Source of the DNA: Erysipelotrichaceae bacterium
GTDB lineage: Bacteria > Bacillota_I > Bacilli_A > Erysipelotrichales > Erysipelotrichaceae
DNA: 53,255 bases
Assembly (NCBI GenBank): GCA_022767445.1
Contig: JALENJ010000065.1
Location: forward strand, 1 to 53,255
Reading direction: 5' to 3'
Shown: piece by piece, positions 1 to 9,492 of the stretch
Numbering within the stretch: position 1 is the stretch's first letter
Layout: the number at the start of each line of letters is the position of its first letter
Translations under genes and position numbers: made by a program
The notes under the pieces: generated by a model
Told to the model about the DNA's origin: nothing
What the model saw: only the letters and a program-made list of their open reading frames with translations
The model's database searches: none

Positions 1-73
1 TTTCCATGCGATGATTGAAGCTGGAGCAGAAAGAATTGGTGCTTCTGCTGGCATGGATTTAATCAAAGAGTAG
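1..73 (+). CDS. deoC: Deoxyribose-phosphate aldolase, C-terminal end only
   Basis: Only the last 23 codons are inside the window, ending at TAG 71-73. The visible tail reads HAMIEAGAERIGASAGMD and then LIKE, which matches the EAGAxRIGxSAG phosphate-binding end of the TIM-barrel aldolase DeoC. DeoC cleaves 2-deoxyribose-5-phosphate to glyceraldehyde-3-phosphate and acetaldehyde in deoxynucleoside catabolism. The motif is short, so another class I aldolase of the same fold cannot be fully excluded. Confidence 0.7.
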   Translation, partial: FHAMIEAGAERIGASAGMDLIKE

Positions 74-111
74 AATATGTAGAGAATAAGCGCTATTGTC
101 GGATAAATATC

Positions 112-140
112 TTGCAATGGGTGAGTGAATTTGTTATGAT
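112..140 (+). promoter_or_regulatory. Sigma-A promoter of rpsU
   Basis: TTGCAA (112-117) and TATGAT (135-140) are separated by exactly 17 bp. Transcription would begin near 147, about 29 nt before the rpsU start codon. Confidence 0.75.
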
Positions 141-175
141 ACTAGTGCTTTATGAAAGAGAAAGGGGGGTTAGGA

Positions 176-358
176 ATGTCTAGAGTCGTCCTCAAAGAAA
201 ATGAGAATTTGGATGATGCGCTACGCCGTTTTAAGCGTCAGGTATCCCGCAATGGAACCCTCGCTGAAGCTCGTAAGAGAGAGTACTACGTTAAGCCAGG
301 TGTTAAAAGAAAGCTTAAGATCGAAGCTGCTCGCAAAGCGAGAAGAAGAGGAAAATAA
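176..358 (+). CDS. rpsU: 30S ribosomal protein S21
   Basis: Sixty residues, very basic, starting [20 protein letters not shown] and ending in an Arg/Lys-rich helix, which is typical of bS21 of the 30S platform near the mRNA exit. The ATG at 176 is chosen over an in-frame ATG at 152 because a GGGGGG/AGGA ribosome binding site lies just upstream and because S21 proteins begin with this MS-V-L sequence. The gene has its own promoter at 112-140 and its own terminator, so it is a single-gene unit here, following deoC. Confidence 0.95.
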   Translation: MSRVVLKENENLDDALRRFKRQVSRNGTLAEARKREYYVKPGVKRKLKIEAARKARRRGK

Positions 359-383
359 GAAATGCGTAAGCGTTTCTTTTTTT
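359..383 (+). terminator. Terminator of rpsU
   Basis: GAAATGC and GCGTTTC form a 7-bp stem (one G-U pair) around a GTAA loop, followed by seven T. It starts directly at the rpsU stop codon. Confidence 0.8.
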
Positions 384-390
384 ATCCTCA

Positions 391-414
391 AAATAAAAAA
401 CCTGCATTTGCAGG
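391..414 (-). terminator. Terminator of the thioredoxin-like lipoprotein gene
   Basis: CCTGCA/TGCAGG hairpin at 401-414; read on the minus strand it is followed by TTTTTTATTT. It lies 12 bp past the stop codon of the minus-strand gene at 427. Confidence 0.8.
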
Positions 415-426
415 TCTTAGAGAATA

Positions 427-1041
427 CTACTTGCTGAAGAGTTCGTTTAGTTTTGTTCGATATTCTTCGATCTCTTCTGATGTGATTTGTCTACTTTCAG
501 CATCATAGCCAAGATCTAACATGTAATCCACAACTTGACCATCACGAATCACAGCGACATATGGAACATAGATCTTATTGGAGCCATCATTAGATACATC
601 ACCAAGAATCTCTTGTAATCTTACATAAGTAGGATTATCTTCATTTCTAAGATCACTTTCTCTTGTGTTTTCTGGACGTACATTGACATATTCGATCTTC
701 ACGTTCTTTTCGATTGCGACATCATTTAACACTGGCATTAAGTCTTGGCACCATGGGCAATCGCGGAAACCCATGAATACAATATGAGATTCCTTGTTGT
801 CAAAATAGGATACTAAGTCTTCCATTATTATCTTCTCAAATGGAGAGTTTTCAGCATCTAATAATGATTCATATAAAGCTGCTTCATCTTCATTTGTTTC
901 ACATTCTTCAAACGCAGCACAACCTGTTTGATTGCTTTTTTCACTGGCTGTTTCTTGGCTGGATGCTGTACTAGTAGTAGAAACTGGTTTTGTACATCCA
1001 GCCAATAACAATACTGCTAAAAGGATTGAGAGTTTTTTCAT
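427..1041 (-). CDS. Thioredoxin-fold lipoprotein (CPWC motif)
   Basis: A 204-residue protein with a lipoprotein signal peptide: a KK start, a hydrophobic stretch and lipobox LLAGC with Cys16, so it should be anchored outside the membrane. After a Ser/Thr/Glu-rich linker, residues about 85-175 look like a thioredoxin fold. There is a beta strand HIVFMGF, then the active-site motif CPWC at 95-98, and VPYVAVI around 159-165 supplying the cis-proline. Two further cysteines at 41 and 47 lie in the linker. Surface thiol-disulfide exchange is the likely role; the partner is unknown. ATG follows AGGAGG. It is transcribed divergently from phoH from an overlapping promoter pair. Confidence 0.8.
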   Translation of the reverse strand: MKKLSILLAVLLLAGCTKPVSTTSTASSQETASEKSNQTGCAAFEECETNEDEAALYESLLDAENSPFEKIIMEDLVSYFDNKESHIVFMGFRDCPWCQDLMPVLNDVAIEKNVKIEYVNVRPENTRESDLRNEDNPTYVRLQEILGDVSNDGSNKIYVPYVAVIRDGQVVDYMLDLGYDAESRQITSEEIEEYRTKLNELFSK

Positions 1042-1067
1042 TTTTGGTCCTCCTGTTTTTGTTTTTT

Positions 1068-1117
1068 ATTGTACAATACATTAATCTTTTGTCAAAACAT
1101 TTTCAAACTGTTAAAAT
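1068..1117. promoter_or_regulatory. Divergent promoters sharing a -35 region
   Basis: Plus strand (phoH): TTGTCA 1089-1094, 17 bp, TAAAAT 1112-1117. Minus strand (lipoprotein): TTGACA 1095-1090, 16 bp, TACAAT 1073-1068. The two -35 hexamers occupy nearly the same base pairs, so two polymerases could not bind at once. Confidence 0.7.
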
Positions 1118-1145
1118 GTTGTTACTAAGACAGGAGATGTACGCA

Positions 1146-2114
1146 TTGGAGAATACAAAATCAATCTATATTGAAGGCATGAAAGAGCAGTATGCGATGA
1201 ATATCATCGGTAGTCATGATAAAAATCTCATCACACTCAGCAAGCAATTCCAAAAAGATATTTCATATCGGGATAATACATTCTACGTGAAAGATTGTGA
1301 TAATGAACAATTGGATATTATAAAAAAAGTTCTACTCAGCTTATTAGTACTTGCCCAACATGATAAGACAATCAATGAACAAGATGTCATCTATATCAGC
1401 CGTCTATTACATAAAGACAAGACGATTGATATTGAACAGATAAATTCAGAAGTTGTCGGTAGAACTTTAACAGGTAAGGCAATTGTACCAAAAACACTTG
1501 GACAATATGCCTTTGTAAAGGAAATGGATAACGCATCCATTGTCTTTGCAATCGGCCCAGCCGGTACTGGTAAAACATTCTTAGCAGTCAGTAAAGCAGT
1601 CAGTGCTCTAAAGAAGGGCGATGTAAAGCGTATCGTACTTACACGTCCTGCGGTAGAGGCTGGTGAAAGCTTAGGATTTCTGCCAGGTGATTTAAAAGAA
1701 AAGGTTGATCCATATCTAACACCTCTTTATGATGCATTACATAATATGCTTGGTAATGAACAAACAGATAAGTTGATTGAGAAGGGAACAATCGAGATTG
1801 CCCCACTTGCATACATGCGGGGAAGAACACTCAATGATGCATATGTAATCTTAGATGAAGCACAGAATACCACTGCATCACAGATGAAGATGTTTTTAAC
1901 AAGACTTGGGTTTGGTTCTCATATGGTGATTACAGGTGATATCACACAGATCGACTTGCGACAAAACCAAACGAGCGGTCTTGTGGAAGCAACCAAGATA
2001 CTACAAGGGGTGGATGAAATCAAAGTGATCGAGTTAGATGCTGAAGATGTAGTCAGAAATCCAATTGTACAGAAGATTATAGAGCGCTATAGTCAATATG
2101 AGACAAAGAAGTAA
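1146..2114 (+). CDS. phoH: PhoH-family ATPase
   Basis: PhoH/YbeZ-type P-loop ATPase, about 322 residues, close to the usual 320. Walker A GPAGTGKT is at about 137-144 and Walker B VILDEAQ at about 234-240, followed by a TGD sensor (MVITGDITQID). I place the start at TTG 1146, nine bases after AGGAG; the longer reading frame runs back through the promoter and the divergent gene. An ATG at 1137 sits directly on the AGGAG and has no spacer. Genes of this family sit beside ybeY in many bacteria and are linked to RNA and ribosome quality control, but the biochemical role is unsettled. Confidence 0.9.
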   Translation: MENTKSIYIEGMKEQYAMNIIGSHDKNLITLSKQFQKDISYRDNTFYVKDCDNEQLDIIKKVLLSLLVLAQHDKTINEQDVIYISRLLHKDKTIDIEQINSEVVGRTLTGKAIVPKTLGQYAFVKEMDNASIVFAIGPAGTGKTFLAVSKAVSALKKGDVKRIVLTRPAVEAGESLGFLPGDLKEKVDPYLTPLYDALHNMLGNEQTDKLIEKGTIEIAPLAYMRGRTLNDAYVILDEAQNTTASQMKMFLTRLGFGSHMVITGDITQIDLRQNQTSGLVEATKILQGVDEIKVIELDAEDVVRNPIVQKIIERYSQYETKK

Positions 2115-2129
2115 AGATGAGGGATTAGT

Positions 2130-2585
2130 ATGGAAATAACTTTTATAAACAAGACAAACCAAGATATGCATGCATATGAGTCCTTTTATCATTCAATTGC
2201 TAAGAATGCAGAGAAGGTCTTAAAGCTTGAGAAGGACCTAGAGATTAGTGTGACGTTTGTTCGCTCACGTACGATACATCGTATCAATCAAGAATATCGT
2301 AATATCGATCGACCGACGGATGTCATCAGTTTTGCGATACGAGATAATCTAGAGGATTTTATCCCTGATGAAAACAAGGATTTAGGGGATATCTTCATCA
2401 ACATCAATTACGCAAAGAAACAGGCAAAAGAGTATCAACATTCAGAAAGAAGAGAGTTGGGTTTCTTATTCACACATGGATTACTTCACTGCCTAGGCTA
2501 TGACCATATGAATCCGAAGGATGAAAAAGTGATGTTTGCCTTACAGGATCAGATACTAGACCCAATTATTTCACGCAATGATTAA
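2130..2585 (+). CDS. ybeY: Endoribonuclease / rRNA maturation factor YbeY
   Basis: A 151-residue metalloprotein of the UPF0054 family. The zinc motif HxxxHxxGxDH is complete as HGLLHCLGYDH (His116, His120, His126), and the conserved TDVISF strand is at 63-68. YbeY works in 16S rRNA 3'-end processing and ribosome quality control. It follows phoH by 15 nt and its 3' end overlaps dgkA by 8 nt, so the block phoH-ybeY-dgkA-cdd-era is evidently one transcript. Confidence 0.95.
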   Translation: MEITFINKTNQDMHAYESFYHSIAKNAEKVLKLEKDLEISVTFVRSRTIHRINQEYRNIDRPTDVISFAIRDNLEDFIPDENKDLGDIFININYAKKQAKEYQHSERRELGFLFTHGLLHCLGYDHMNPKDEKVMFALQDQILDPIISRND

Positions 2586-2910
2586 CAAGTTTAGGGTTGC
2601 CTTTGTGGGGTTGTTATCCTCACTCAAAGATAAGAGTATCTTAACGCAATATGCATTTGCATGTATCGCATGTATCGTTGGTTGGATATTGAAGTTTGAG
2701 TATCTAGAGTGGTTAGCAATCATCTTGTGTATCGGACTTGTGATTACAACAGAGATGGTGAATACATGTATTGAAAAGCTATGTGATTTATACTCGATAA
2801 AATTAGATGATAGAATCAAATACATCAAGGATTTGGGTGCAGGTGCTGTATTATTTTCGGCTCTGATCTCACTTGTTGTAGGTATCATCATCGTTTTGCA
2901 TCATATGTAA
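2578..2910 (+). CDS. dgkA: Undecaprenol/diacylglycerol kinase, DgkA family
   Basis: A 110-residue membrane protein with three predicted hydrophobic segments (about 27-42, 45-60, 88-108). The family signature is seen in the EMVNTCIEKLCDL segment (the E-x-x-N-T-x-I-E pattern) and in the following D-R-I-KYIKDLGAGAV helix. In Gram-positives this family mainly phosphorylates undecaprenol to recycle the cell-wall lipid carrier; a diacylglycerol substrate is the alternative. It overlaps ybeY by 8 nt, and its TAA overlaps an unused ATG ahead of cdd. Confidence 0.9.
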   Translation: MINKFRVAFVGLLSSLKDKSILTQYAFACIACIVGWILKFEYLEWLAIILCIGLVITTEMVNTCIEKLCDLYSIKLDDRIKYIKDLGAGAVLFSALISLVVGIIIVLHHM

Positions 2911-2924
2911 TGAAAGGAGTTTTT

Positions 2925-3326
2925 ATGACACGTGAAGAACTAATTGAAGAAGCTTTTAAAGCAATGGAAAACAGTTATGCGCCTTATTCCAACTATCATG
3001 TTGGGTCTGCTTTGTTAACAAAGGATCAGCAGATATTCTGGGGTGTCAATATAGAGAACGCTTCCTTTGGGGCAACCAATTGTGCAGAGCGTTCCGCAAT
3101 TTTTGCGGCATATTCCAAGGGTTACCACAAAGAGGATATCGAAGCGATTGCGATCGTCAGTGATGGAGATCGAATAGCAGCTCCATGTGGAATCTGCCGT
3201 CAGGTATTATCAGAACTATTAGAAAGAGATACACCAATCTATCTTTCCAATCGTAAAGAAGAGTTAGATATTACGATTGCTAAGCTATTGCCATACCACT
3301 TTAGTAAAGAGGATGTTCTTCGATGA
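2925..3326 (+). CDS. cdd: Cytidine deaminase
   Basis: 133 residues, the usual size of the homotetrameric enzyme. The active-site motifs are complete: NCAERSA with Cys53 (zinc) and Glu55 (catalytic), and PCGICRQ with Cys88 and Cys91 (zinc). It hydrolyses cytidine and deoxycytidine to uridine forms in pyrimidine salvage. The start is set at 2925 because AAAGGAG ends five bases before it; the in-frame ATG at 2910 overlaps the dgkA stop and would contain the ribosome binding site inside the gene. The 3' end overlaps era by 4 nt. Confidence 0.95.
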   Translation: MTREELIEEAFKAMENSYAPYSNYHVGSALLTKDQQIFWGVNIENASFGATNCAERSAIFAAYSKGYHKEDIEAIAIVSDGDRIAAPCGICRQVLSELLERDTPIYLSNRKEELDITIAKLLPYHFSKEDVLR

Positions 3327-4216
3327 GGAGCGGATTTGTAGCATTAGCAGGTAGACCGAATGCTGGTAAAAGTACACTGATTAACTCATTAATCAAAGAA
3401 AAGGTTGCGATTGTTTCCGCAAAACCGCAGACAACACGCTCTGAGATTCGTGGTATCTATACAAATGAGGAATGTCAGATTATCTTTACTGATACACCAG
3501 GTATCCATAAACCAAAGTTTCGTCTAGAATCTAGAATGAATAAAGAAGCAGCGGATGTCATACAGGGTGTAGACTTAATTTATTTGGTTGTGGATGCCAG
3601 TGTTCCATACGCCAAGGGCGATGAGTTTGTTTTAAATATGGTAAGAAATACAGGCTTACCAGTTTTTCTGATTCTCAATAAAGTCGATAAATTATCACGT
3701 GAGAAGATTATTAAAATTATTCAACAGTGGCAAGCTCGCTTTGACTTTGCGGAATACTTCCCACTTTCAGCGAAGTTTGGTCGCTCTTTTGAGGATTTGG
3801 TCACAACAACAAGTAAATATCTACCAGAGGGTGGCTTGTTGTATCCAAGTGAAATGACAAGCGATGGTGCAGAGAACTTCCGCATCGCTGAGTTAATTCG
3901 TGAAAAGATATTATTACAAACAGAAGATGAAGTACCTCATGCTTCTGCTGTACTCATCGAAAATAAAGAATTTAAAAAGGGAGCTGTGTATATCCAAGCT
4001 TTGATTCTTGTTGAAAGAGATAGCCAAAAGGGAATCATGATTGGCAAACAAGGGTCCATGTTAAAGAAGATAGGTACCCTTGCAAGAGCAGATATTGAAA
4101 AGCTATTGGGTAAGAAGGTATTCCTTGAGTTATTTGTTCGTGTTGAAAGCGAATGGCGTTCAAAAGATGCACGTATCACAGCGTTTGGATATGGCGGTGC
4201 CTCCAGAGATGAATGA
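3323..4216 (+). CDS. era: GTPase Era
   Basis: A 297-residue ribosome-assembly GTPase that binds the 3' end of 16S rRNA. Motifs: G1 GRPNAGKST (10-18), G3 DTPG (57-60), G4 NKVD (119-122) and a C-terminal KH RNA-binding domain with the GKQGSMLKKIG loop (241-251). Length matches the family. The ATG overlaps the cdd stop codon by 4 nt, and recO starts within its last codons, so translation is probably coupled along this block. Confidence 0.97.
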   Translation: MRSGFVALAGRPNAGKSTLINSLIKEKVAIVSAKPQTTRSEIRGIYTNEECQIIFTDTPGIHKPKFRLESRMNKEAADVIQGVDLIYLVVDASVPYAKGDEFVLNMVRNTGLPVFLILNKVDKLSREKIIKIIQQWQARFDFAEYFPLSAKFGRSFEDLVTTTSKYLPEGGLLYPSEMTSDGAENFRIAELIREKILLQTEDEVPHASAVLIENKEFKKGAVYIQALILVERDSQKGIMIGKQGSMLKKIGTLARADIEKLLGKKVFLELFVRVESEWRSKDARITAFGYGGASRDE

Positions 4217-4940
4217 TACCGTACTGGCTTATGTATTAAAGCAGATGGATTATCGTGAACACGATGCAATCATCACAGTATTTACCAAGGAGTATGGTAA
4301 GTTATCCTTTGTCTCAAGAGGTGTACGCAAGATGACCAGCAAGAATGCTAGTGCAGTGATGCCATATACACAAAGTGAAATCTTGTTTGACTATAAGGAA
4401 CATGCGACCATGTTTCAACTTAAGAGTGCAAGATGTAAAGAGTACTATCGTTATATGCATGAAGATATGATGGCATCCAGTGCTGCCAGTGTGATAGCGG
4501 AGATTGTTGATGTTTTTTCACTATCAGAAGATAGTGATCAAATATACAACATGGTTGGTATCGCTTTTGATAAGCTAAACAATGGGTATTCTTCGACTTT
4601 GGTAGTGTCACTATTTTTAGTCGACATACTTCGTATGGCTGGTTTATTACCTGATGTGGATGCGTGTGTTGTTTGTGGCAAGCAACATGTCGTTACTATG
4701 AGTCCTAAAGAGGGTGGATTTTTATGTGAGGATCATGCCACAAATATACCTTACATGAAAGCAGAAGATTTACGTCGATTCCGTATTTTATGTAAAGCAG
4801 GAATCGATAAAATCGATGTTGTCACAAAGTACATTGAAGAAAATATCAATGATTTACAATATTTACTTGATATCCTATATCTACATGCGGATATCAAGTT
4901 AAAAACAATGAAGTTTTACATGCATTTAAATGCATTATAG
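4209..4940 (+). CDS. recO: DNA repair protein RecO
   Basis: 243 residues. The N-terminal OB-fold shows the family pattern of YREHDAIITVFTKEYGKLSFV followed by RGVRK. A zinc-type CxxC (ACVVCGK) pairs with a later CxDH (LCEDH) in the C-terminal half. RecO loads RecA onto SSB-coated DNA with RecR. I choose ATG 4209 because the encoded MNDTVLAYVLK aligns with the usual N-terminus; an ATG at 4191 would add six residues and a longer overlap. It overlaps the end of era by 8 nt. Confidence 0.9.
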   Translation: MNDTVLAYVLKQMDYREHDAIITVFTKEYGKLSFVSRGVRKMTSKNASAVMPYTQSEILFDYKEHATMFQLKSARCKEYYRYMHEDMMASSAASVIAEIVDVFSLSEDSDQIYNMVGIAFDKLNNGYSSTLVVSLFLVDILRMAGLLPDVDACVVCGKQHVVTMSPKEGGFLCEDHATNIPYMKAEDLRRFRILCKAGIDKIDVVTKYIEENINDLQYLLDILYLHADIKLKTMKFYMHLNAL

Positions 4941-4954
4941 GCTATGCCAGTTCA

Positions 4955-4983
4955 TTGTAAATATGAGGGCATAATGCTATAAT
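4955..4983 (+). promoter_or_regulatory. Sigma-A promoter of glyQS
   Basis: TTGTAA (4955-4960), a 17-bp spacer and TATAAT (4978-4983). It would start the glyQS-dnaG-rpoD-trmK transcript about 30 nt before the glyQS ATG. Confidence 0.8.
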
Positions 4984-5021
4984 CTACAGGATATAATGGG
5001 TTATTAGGGAGGTTGGTATCA

Positions 5022-6401
5022 ATGGATAGAGAAAAGACTTTTGACTTAATCGTATCACACGCAAAGAATACTGGATTTGTATTCCAGGGTTCTGAAATCT
5101 ACGGTGGTTTAAGCAATACATGGGACTTTGGTCCTTTAGGTGTCATGCTGAAGGATAATATCAAGCGTGCATGGCAAAAGAAATTTATACAGGAAGATCC
5201 AAACAACGAAGAGATTCAAGCAGCGATCTTGATGAATCCTAAAGTTTGGGAGGCTTCTGGTCACTTGAAGGGTTTCTCTGATCCTTTGATGGATTGTAAA
5301 CAATGTCATACAAGACATCGTGCCGATCAGTTAATCGAAACTTTCTCCAATGGAACAGTTAACCCAGAGGGTTGGTCCAATGAACAGATGGAAGAATACA
5401 TCCAAGAGAATCACGTTGCTTGTCCTGATTGTGGTGGACATAACTTTACAAAGATTCGTCAATTTAATTTGATGTTTAAGACATTTCAAGGCACATTGGA
5501 AGATTCTAAGAATACAATCTACTTACGTCCTGAAACAGCACAGGGTATGTTTGTTGATTTCAAGAACGTAGCACGTGCTTACCGTAAGAAGTTACCATTT
5601 GGTATCGGTCAGATTGGTAAGTCATTCCGTAATGAGATTACACCAGGTAACTTTATCTTTAGAACACGTGAGTTTGAACAGATGGAGATGGAATTCTTCT
5701 GCAAGCCTGGTACAGATGATGAGTGGTTCCCATACTGGCGTAAGTTCTGTATGGATTGGATTATCTCTTTAGGTGGTAATCCTGAAAACCTAAGATTCAG
5801 AGATCATGAGAAGGAAGAGTTATCTTTCTATTCCAAGGGTACAACGGATATTGAATATAAGTTCCCTTGGGGTTGGGGTGAACTTTGGGGTATCGCTGAT
5901 AGAACTGACTACGACTTAACCCAACACCAAAATACATCTGGTAAAGACTTAACATACCTAGATCCAATCACAAATGAGAAGTATCTACCATATGTTGTAG
6001 AACCGGCTGTCGGTGTTGAACGTCTATTCTTTATGTTCTTTACAGATGCATATGATGAAGAAGTTCTTGAAAGTGGTGATACACGTGTTGTCATGCACTT
6101 TAGCCCAGTACTAGCTCCAGTTAAGGCCGCAATCTTACCATTACGTAAGAAATATGGTGAAAAAGCTGAAGAGATTCGTCATTCATTATCCTATGACTTT
6201 ACAGTCACCTACGATGAAGCAGGATCCATTGGTAAACGTTATCGCAGACAAGATGAGGTAGGTACACCTTACTGCATCACCATCGATGAGCAGACAATGG
6301 AAGATGGAACAGTCACAATCCGTTACCGTGATTCTATGCAACAAGAACGTATGACGGTTGAAGAAGTTCGCAACAAGATTAATCAAGAAATTCGTTTCTA
6401 A
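5022..6401 (+). CDS. glyQS: Glycyl-tRNA synthetase, single-chain dimeric type
   Basis: 459-residue class II aminoacyl-tRNA synthetase of the eukaryote/archaeon/Mollicute-like alpha2 type, not the alpha2beta2 type. Seen: an N-terminal [16 protein letters not shown], zinc-type CxxC pairs (CKQC and CPDCGG), LRPETAQG, motif 2 [14 protein letters not shown], and a C-terminal anticodon-binding domain with [12 protein letters not shown] 5022 follows GGGAGG by 9 nt; an upstream in-frame TTG at 5013 lies inside that spacer. A sigma-A promoter stands immediately upstream, and no T-box leader is present. Confidence 0.95.
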   Translation: MDREKTFDLIVSHAKNTGFVFQGSEIYGGLSNTWDFGPLGVMLKDNIKRAWQKKFIQEDPNNEEIQAAILMNPKVWEASGHLKGFSDPLMDCKQCHTRHRADQLIETFSNGTVNPEGWSNEQMEEYIQENHVACPDCGGHNFTKIRQFNLMFKTFQGTLEDSKNTIYLRPETAQGMFVDFKNVARAYRKKLPFGIGQIGKSFRNEITPGNFIFRTREFEQMEMEFFCKPGTDDEWFPYWRKFCMDWIISLGGNPENLRFRDHEKEELSFYSKGTTDIEYKFPWGWGELWGIADRTDYDLTQHQNTSGKDLTYLDPITNEKYLPYVVEPAVGVERLFFMFFTDAYDEEVLESGDTRVVMHFSPVLAPVKAAILPLRKKYGEKAEEIRHSLSYDFTVTYDEAGSIGKRYRRQDEVGTPYCITIDEQTMEDGTVTIRYRDSMQQERMTVEEVRNKINQEIRF

Positions 6402-6418
6402 TCTAGAAGGGAGAGAAT

Positions 6419-8182
6419 ATGGCAAAGATAAGTGATCGTGATATAGACGCTATCCGAGAAAAAGCAGATATTGTAGATGTCATCGGTCACTATATTCAGG
6501 TTCAAAGAAAAGGGAATTCGTATGTATCGATATGCCCCTTTCATGATGACCATGATCCATCAATGTCTATCTCTCCTGAAAAGAAAATATATAAATGCTT
6601 TGTTTGTGGAAATGGTGGTAATGTTTATACGTTTGTTCAAAACTATGAAAACATATCATTTCCAGAAGCAGTAAGCCGTGTCGCTTCATTAATTAACTAT
6701 CCTTTACAGGTCGAGTTAGGACAACAATCACATACGGTGGTTGATCCTCATAAAGAGGCTTTATATAAAGTGATGGATGAAGCGATACAGTTTACGATGT
6801 ATCAACTCGATACACCAGATGCTAGTACAGAGCGTAAGTACTTACAGGATCGTGGCTTAGATGATGCTTTAATACAAACTTTCCAGATTGGATATAATCC
6901 AACAGGAAGTGCGTTATATCACTTCCTGCATGCCAAAGGATATAAAGATTCAGATATGAATCAAGCAAACCTGATACGTATCAATGAAAGTGGCACATTT
7001 GATACGTTCGCATCTAGAATTACGTTCCCAATTCATGATGAAAAAGGTCATCCAATTGGCTTTAGTGCACGTATTCTAGATCCGAATAACCCATCTAAGT
7101 ACATCAATACCAATGAAACAGAAATCTTTACCAAGGGTGATATTGTATACAACTATCATCGTGCAAAGGCAACAGCGCGCAAAGAGGGTAAGATTTATGT
7201 ATGCGAGGGGGTAACGGATGTTATCGCATTTGCTAAAGCTGGTATCCAAAATGCAGTATGTACATTAGGTACATCCTGTACTGAGCATCAGATTAATTTA
7301 TTAAAAAACATAGCAGCGAAAGTGGTTTTCTGCTATGATGGTGACCACGCAGGTCAAGCAGCGACTCTGCGTGCTGTACATATGGCAAGAAAAGCAGGTT
7401 GTGATGTATTAGTGATACGCAACCTAACAGGGAAAGATCCTGACGACCTTGTTCGCCAACAAGGCAAACAAGGTCTAGAAGACTTATTGAAAGATGAGAT
7501 TACTTGGATTGAGTTTGTGATACAATATCAAATCTCGCAGACAAACATGAATAACTACTCTGATAAAAAAGAGTTGATTCAAAAAGTCCAGGCTGATATT
7601 TCAACCTTAAGTGATGAAGTCGATCGTCGCTATTTTACCCAAATGCTTGCTGAATTAACACATATGCCAATTGACTATGTGCCTACACAAAAAAGACCAG
7701 TTCCTATCGATACTTATTCTAGGGGAAGATTGGTTGTTCCGGATGGTTCACTGGATGCAGAGGACTTAATCCTGATTATGATGTTGAAGTCATCTGGTTT
7801 CGCGCATACCTTTGAGGTAGAACTAGGGTACTTGAATGATAAGGTACACAAGCTATTAGCAATGTTAATTATAGACAGTCTACATACATTACATGATGTT
7901 GACCCAAGCCATTTGATTGATCGTACAGATAAACAAGATGTAAAAGATCTGTTAACAAGACTGGTATCCTTACCTGCATATGATGTGGAATATGATGAGG
8001 CGGTATTAGCAGGCGCTATCCGCAAGGTAAAAATCACAACATTGCAGAAGGAAAAAGAAGCATATTTTGCGCAACTATCACAGTCTGGTCTAAACGATGC
8101 AAGTCAAAATGTCTTGATGGCGAAATATTTGGAATGCATTCAAAAACTACGGAGGTATCTCGATGAAGAAGACAACAACTAA
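6419..8182 (+). CDS. dnaG: DNA primase
   Basis: 587 residues, the usual size. The N-terminal CHC2 zinc finger has Cys39, His42, Cys60 and Cys63. The TOPRIM catalytic core shows the EGVTD motif (Glu263) and CYDGDHAG with Asp307 and Asp309, the metal-binding acidic residues. The C-terminal third is the DnaB-interacting part. DnaG makes RNA primers for Okazaki fragments. It lies 17 nt after glyQS with an AAGGGAGAG ribosome binding site and overlaps rpoD by 20 nt, the classic macromolecular-synthesis order. Confidence 0.97.
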   Translation: MAKISDRDIDAIREKADIVDVIGHYIQVQRKGNSYVSICPFHDDHDPSMSISPEKKIYKCFVCGNGGNVYTFVQNYENISFPEAVSRVASLINYPLQVELGQQSHTVVDPHKEALYKVMDEAIQFTMYQLDTPDASTERKYLQDRGLDDALIQTFQIGYNPTGSALYHFLHAKGYKDSDMNQANLIRINESGTFDTFASRITFPIHDEKGHPIGFSARILDPNNPSKYINTNETEIFTKGDIVYNYHRAKATARKEGKIYVCEGVTDVIAFAKAGIQNAVCTLGTSCTEHQINLLKNIAAKVVFCYDGDHAGQAATLRAVHMARKAGCDVLVIRNLTGKDPDDLVRQQGKQGLEDLLKDEITWIEFVIQYQISQTNMNNYSDKKELIQKVQADISTLSDEVDRRYFTQMLAELTHMPIDYVPTQKRPVPIDTYSRGRLVVPDGSLDAEDLILIMMLKSSGFAHTFEVELGYLNDKVHKLLAMLIIDSLHTLHDVDPSHLIDRTDKQDVKDLLTRLVSLPAYDVEYDEAVLAGAIRKVKITTLQKEKEAYFAQLSQSGLNDASQNVLMAKYLECIQKLRRYLDEEDNN

Positions 8183-9491
8183 AGTAACGAAGGCATCAAA
8201 GAGTGAAAGTGAAGAGGTAGAAACAACAAAAACATCTACCAAAGCTAAAAAAACAAAGAAGAAAGAAAACGATAAAGAAATTGATTCCTATAAACGTTCA
8301 GGCAAGGTAAAAGAGTTAAAGAACCTTGATGAATTAAAAGAAGATTATAAGGCAATAGCCAAAGCAAATGGATCCATTGCACAAAAAGATGTCATGGCAT
8401 CTCTTGAACACTTAGATATGAGTGATGATGATTTAGATGAGCTATGGGATTGGTTTGGTAATGAGAATATTCAAATCGTAGAAGACGACGATATCGAAGA
8501 GATGACATCAACAGATGATGATGTCATGGATTTAATTGATGATGACGTTGAAGATGACGAAGAAGATAGCGATAACGAACGAGATGATGAGGATGACATT
8601 GAAAAACCAACATCTAAATTAATCGATTTAGCTTCATTCTCATCCGGTGGAAACGTACAACTCAACGACCCTGTCAAGATGTACCTCAAGGAAATTGGTC
8701 GTGTACCTCTTTTAAAACCAGAAGATGAACCAGAAATTGCTAAACGTATCGAAGAAGGCGACGAAGAAGCTAGAAATATCCTGATCTCTAGTAACTTACG
8801 TCTAGTCGTATCTATTGCAAAGAAATATGTTGGTAGAGGTATGTTATTCTTGGATTTGATCCAAGAAGGAAACATGGGTCTTGTTAAGGCTGTTGAAAAG
8901 TTCGACTATACAAAGGGATTCAAGTTCTCTACATACGCAACATGGTGGATTCGTCAGGCAATCACAAGAGCAATTGCTGACCAGGCAAGAACAATTCGTA
9001 TTCCTGTACATATGGTCGAAACGATCAACAAGTTAACACGTGTACAACGTCAATTGGTTCAGGAATTAGGTCGTGATCCATCTGCTGAAGAAATCAGTGC
9101 ACGCATGGAAGGTATCTCTCCAGAAAAAGTAAGAGAGATTCAAAAGATTGCCCTAGAGCCTGTATCTCTTGAGACTCCAATTGGTGAAGAGGATGACTCT
9201 CATTTAGGAGACTTTATCGAGGATAAAGATGCACTTAGCCCTGATCAATATGCAAGCAACCAGCTATTGAAAGATGAAATTAACAACGTGCTAAGCGGTC
9301 TTACAGACCGTGAAGAAAAGGTTCTTCGTCTGCGCTTTGGATTATATGATGGACGTACACGCACTTTGGAAGAAGTAGGTCGTGAATTTAATGTAACTCG
9401 TGAACGTATTCGTCAGATCGAAGCCAAGGCACTACGCAAACTTAAACATCCATCTCGCTCTAAGCGATTAAAGGATTTCTTTGATAAGTAA
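8163..9491 (+). CDS. rpoD: Primary sigma factor RpoD/SigA with long acidic N-terminus
   Basis: 442 residues, about 70 more than B. subtilis SigA. Residues 1-50 are Lys/Thr-rich and residues 107-147 are almost solid Asp/Glu. The conserved part follows: region 1.2 ([17 protein letters not shown], from 168), region 2 ([17 protein letters not shown] and the [13 protein letters not shown] melting/-10 helix, about 211-270), regions 3 and 4 ([14 protein letters not shown]). The DNA-binding residues look normal, in line with the TTGACA/TATAAT promoters seen throughout the window. Start ATG follows ACGGAGG by 7 nt inside the end of dnaG. Confidence 0.96.
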   Translation: MKKTTTKVTKASKSESEEVETTKTSTKAKKTKKKENDKEIDSYKRSGKVKELKNLDELKEDYKAIAKANGSIAQKDVMASLEHLDMSDDDLDELWDWFGNENIQIVEDDDIEEMTSTDDDVMDLIDDDVEDDEEDSDNERDDEDDIEKPTSKLIDLASFSSGGNVQLNDPVKMYLKEIGRVPLLKPEDEPEIAKRIEEGDEEARNILISSNLRLVVSIAKKYVGRGMLFLDLIQEGNMGLVKAVEKFDYTKGFKFSTYATWWIRQAITRAIADQARTIRIPVHMVETINKLTRVQRQLVQELGRDPSAEEISARMEGISPEKVREIQKIALEPVSLETPIGEEDDSHLGDFIEDKDALSPDQYASNQLLKDEINNVLSGLTDREEKVLRLRFGLYDGRTRTLEEVGREFNVTRERIRQIEAKALRKLKHPSRSKRLKDFFDK

Positions 9492-9492
9492 G

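Noticed and set aside
990-1145. Extension of the PhoH protein upstream of 1146
   Set aside because: It would pass through the divergent promoter and the start of the lipoprotein gene, and adds a hydrophobic stretch foreign to PhoH.
8471-8875. Long minus-strand reading frame opposite rpoD, very Ser-rich
   Set aside because: It is the antisense of the Asp/Glu-rich segment of rpoD; no ribosome binding site, promoter or recognisable motif.
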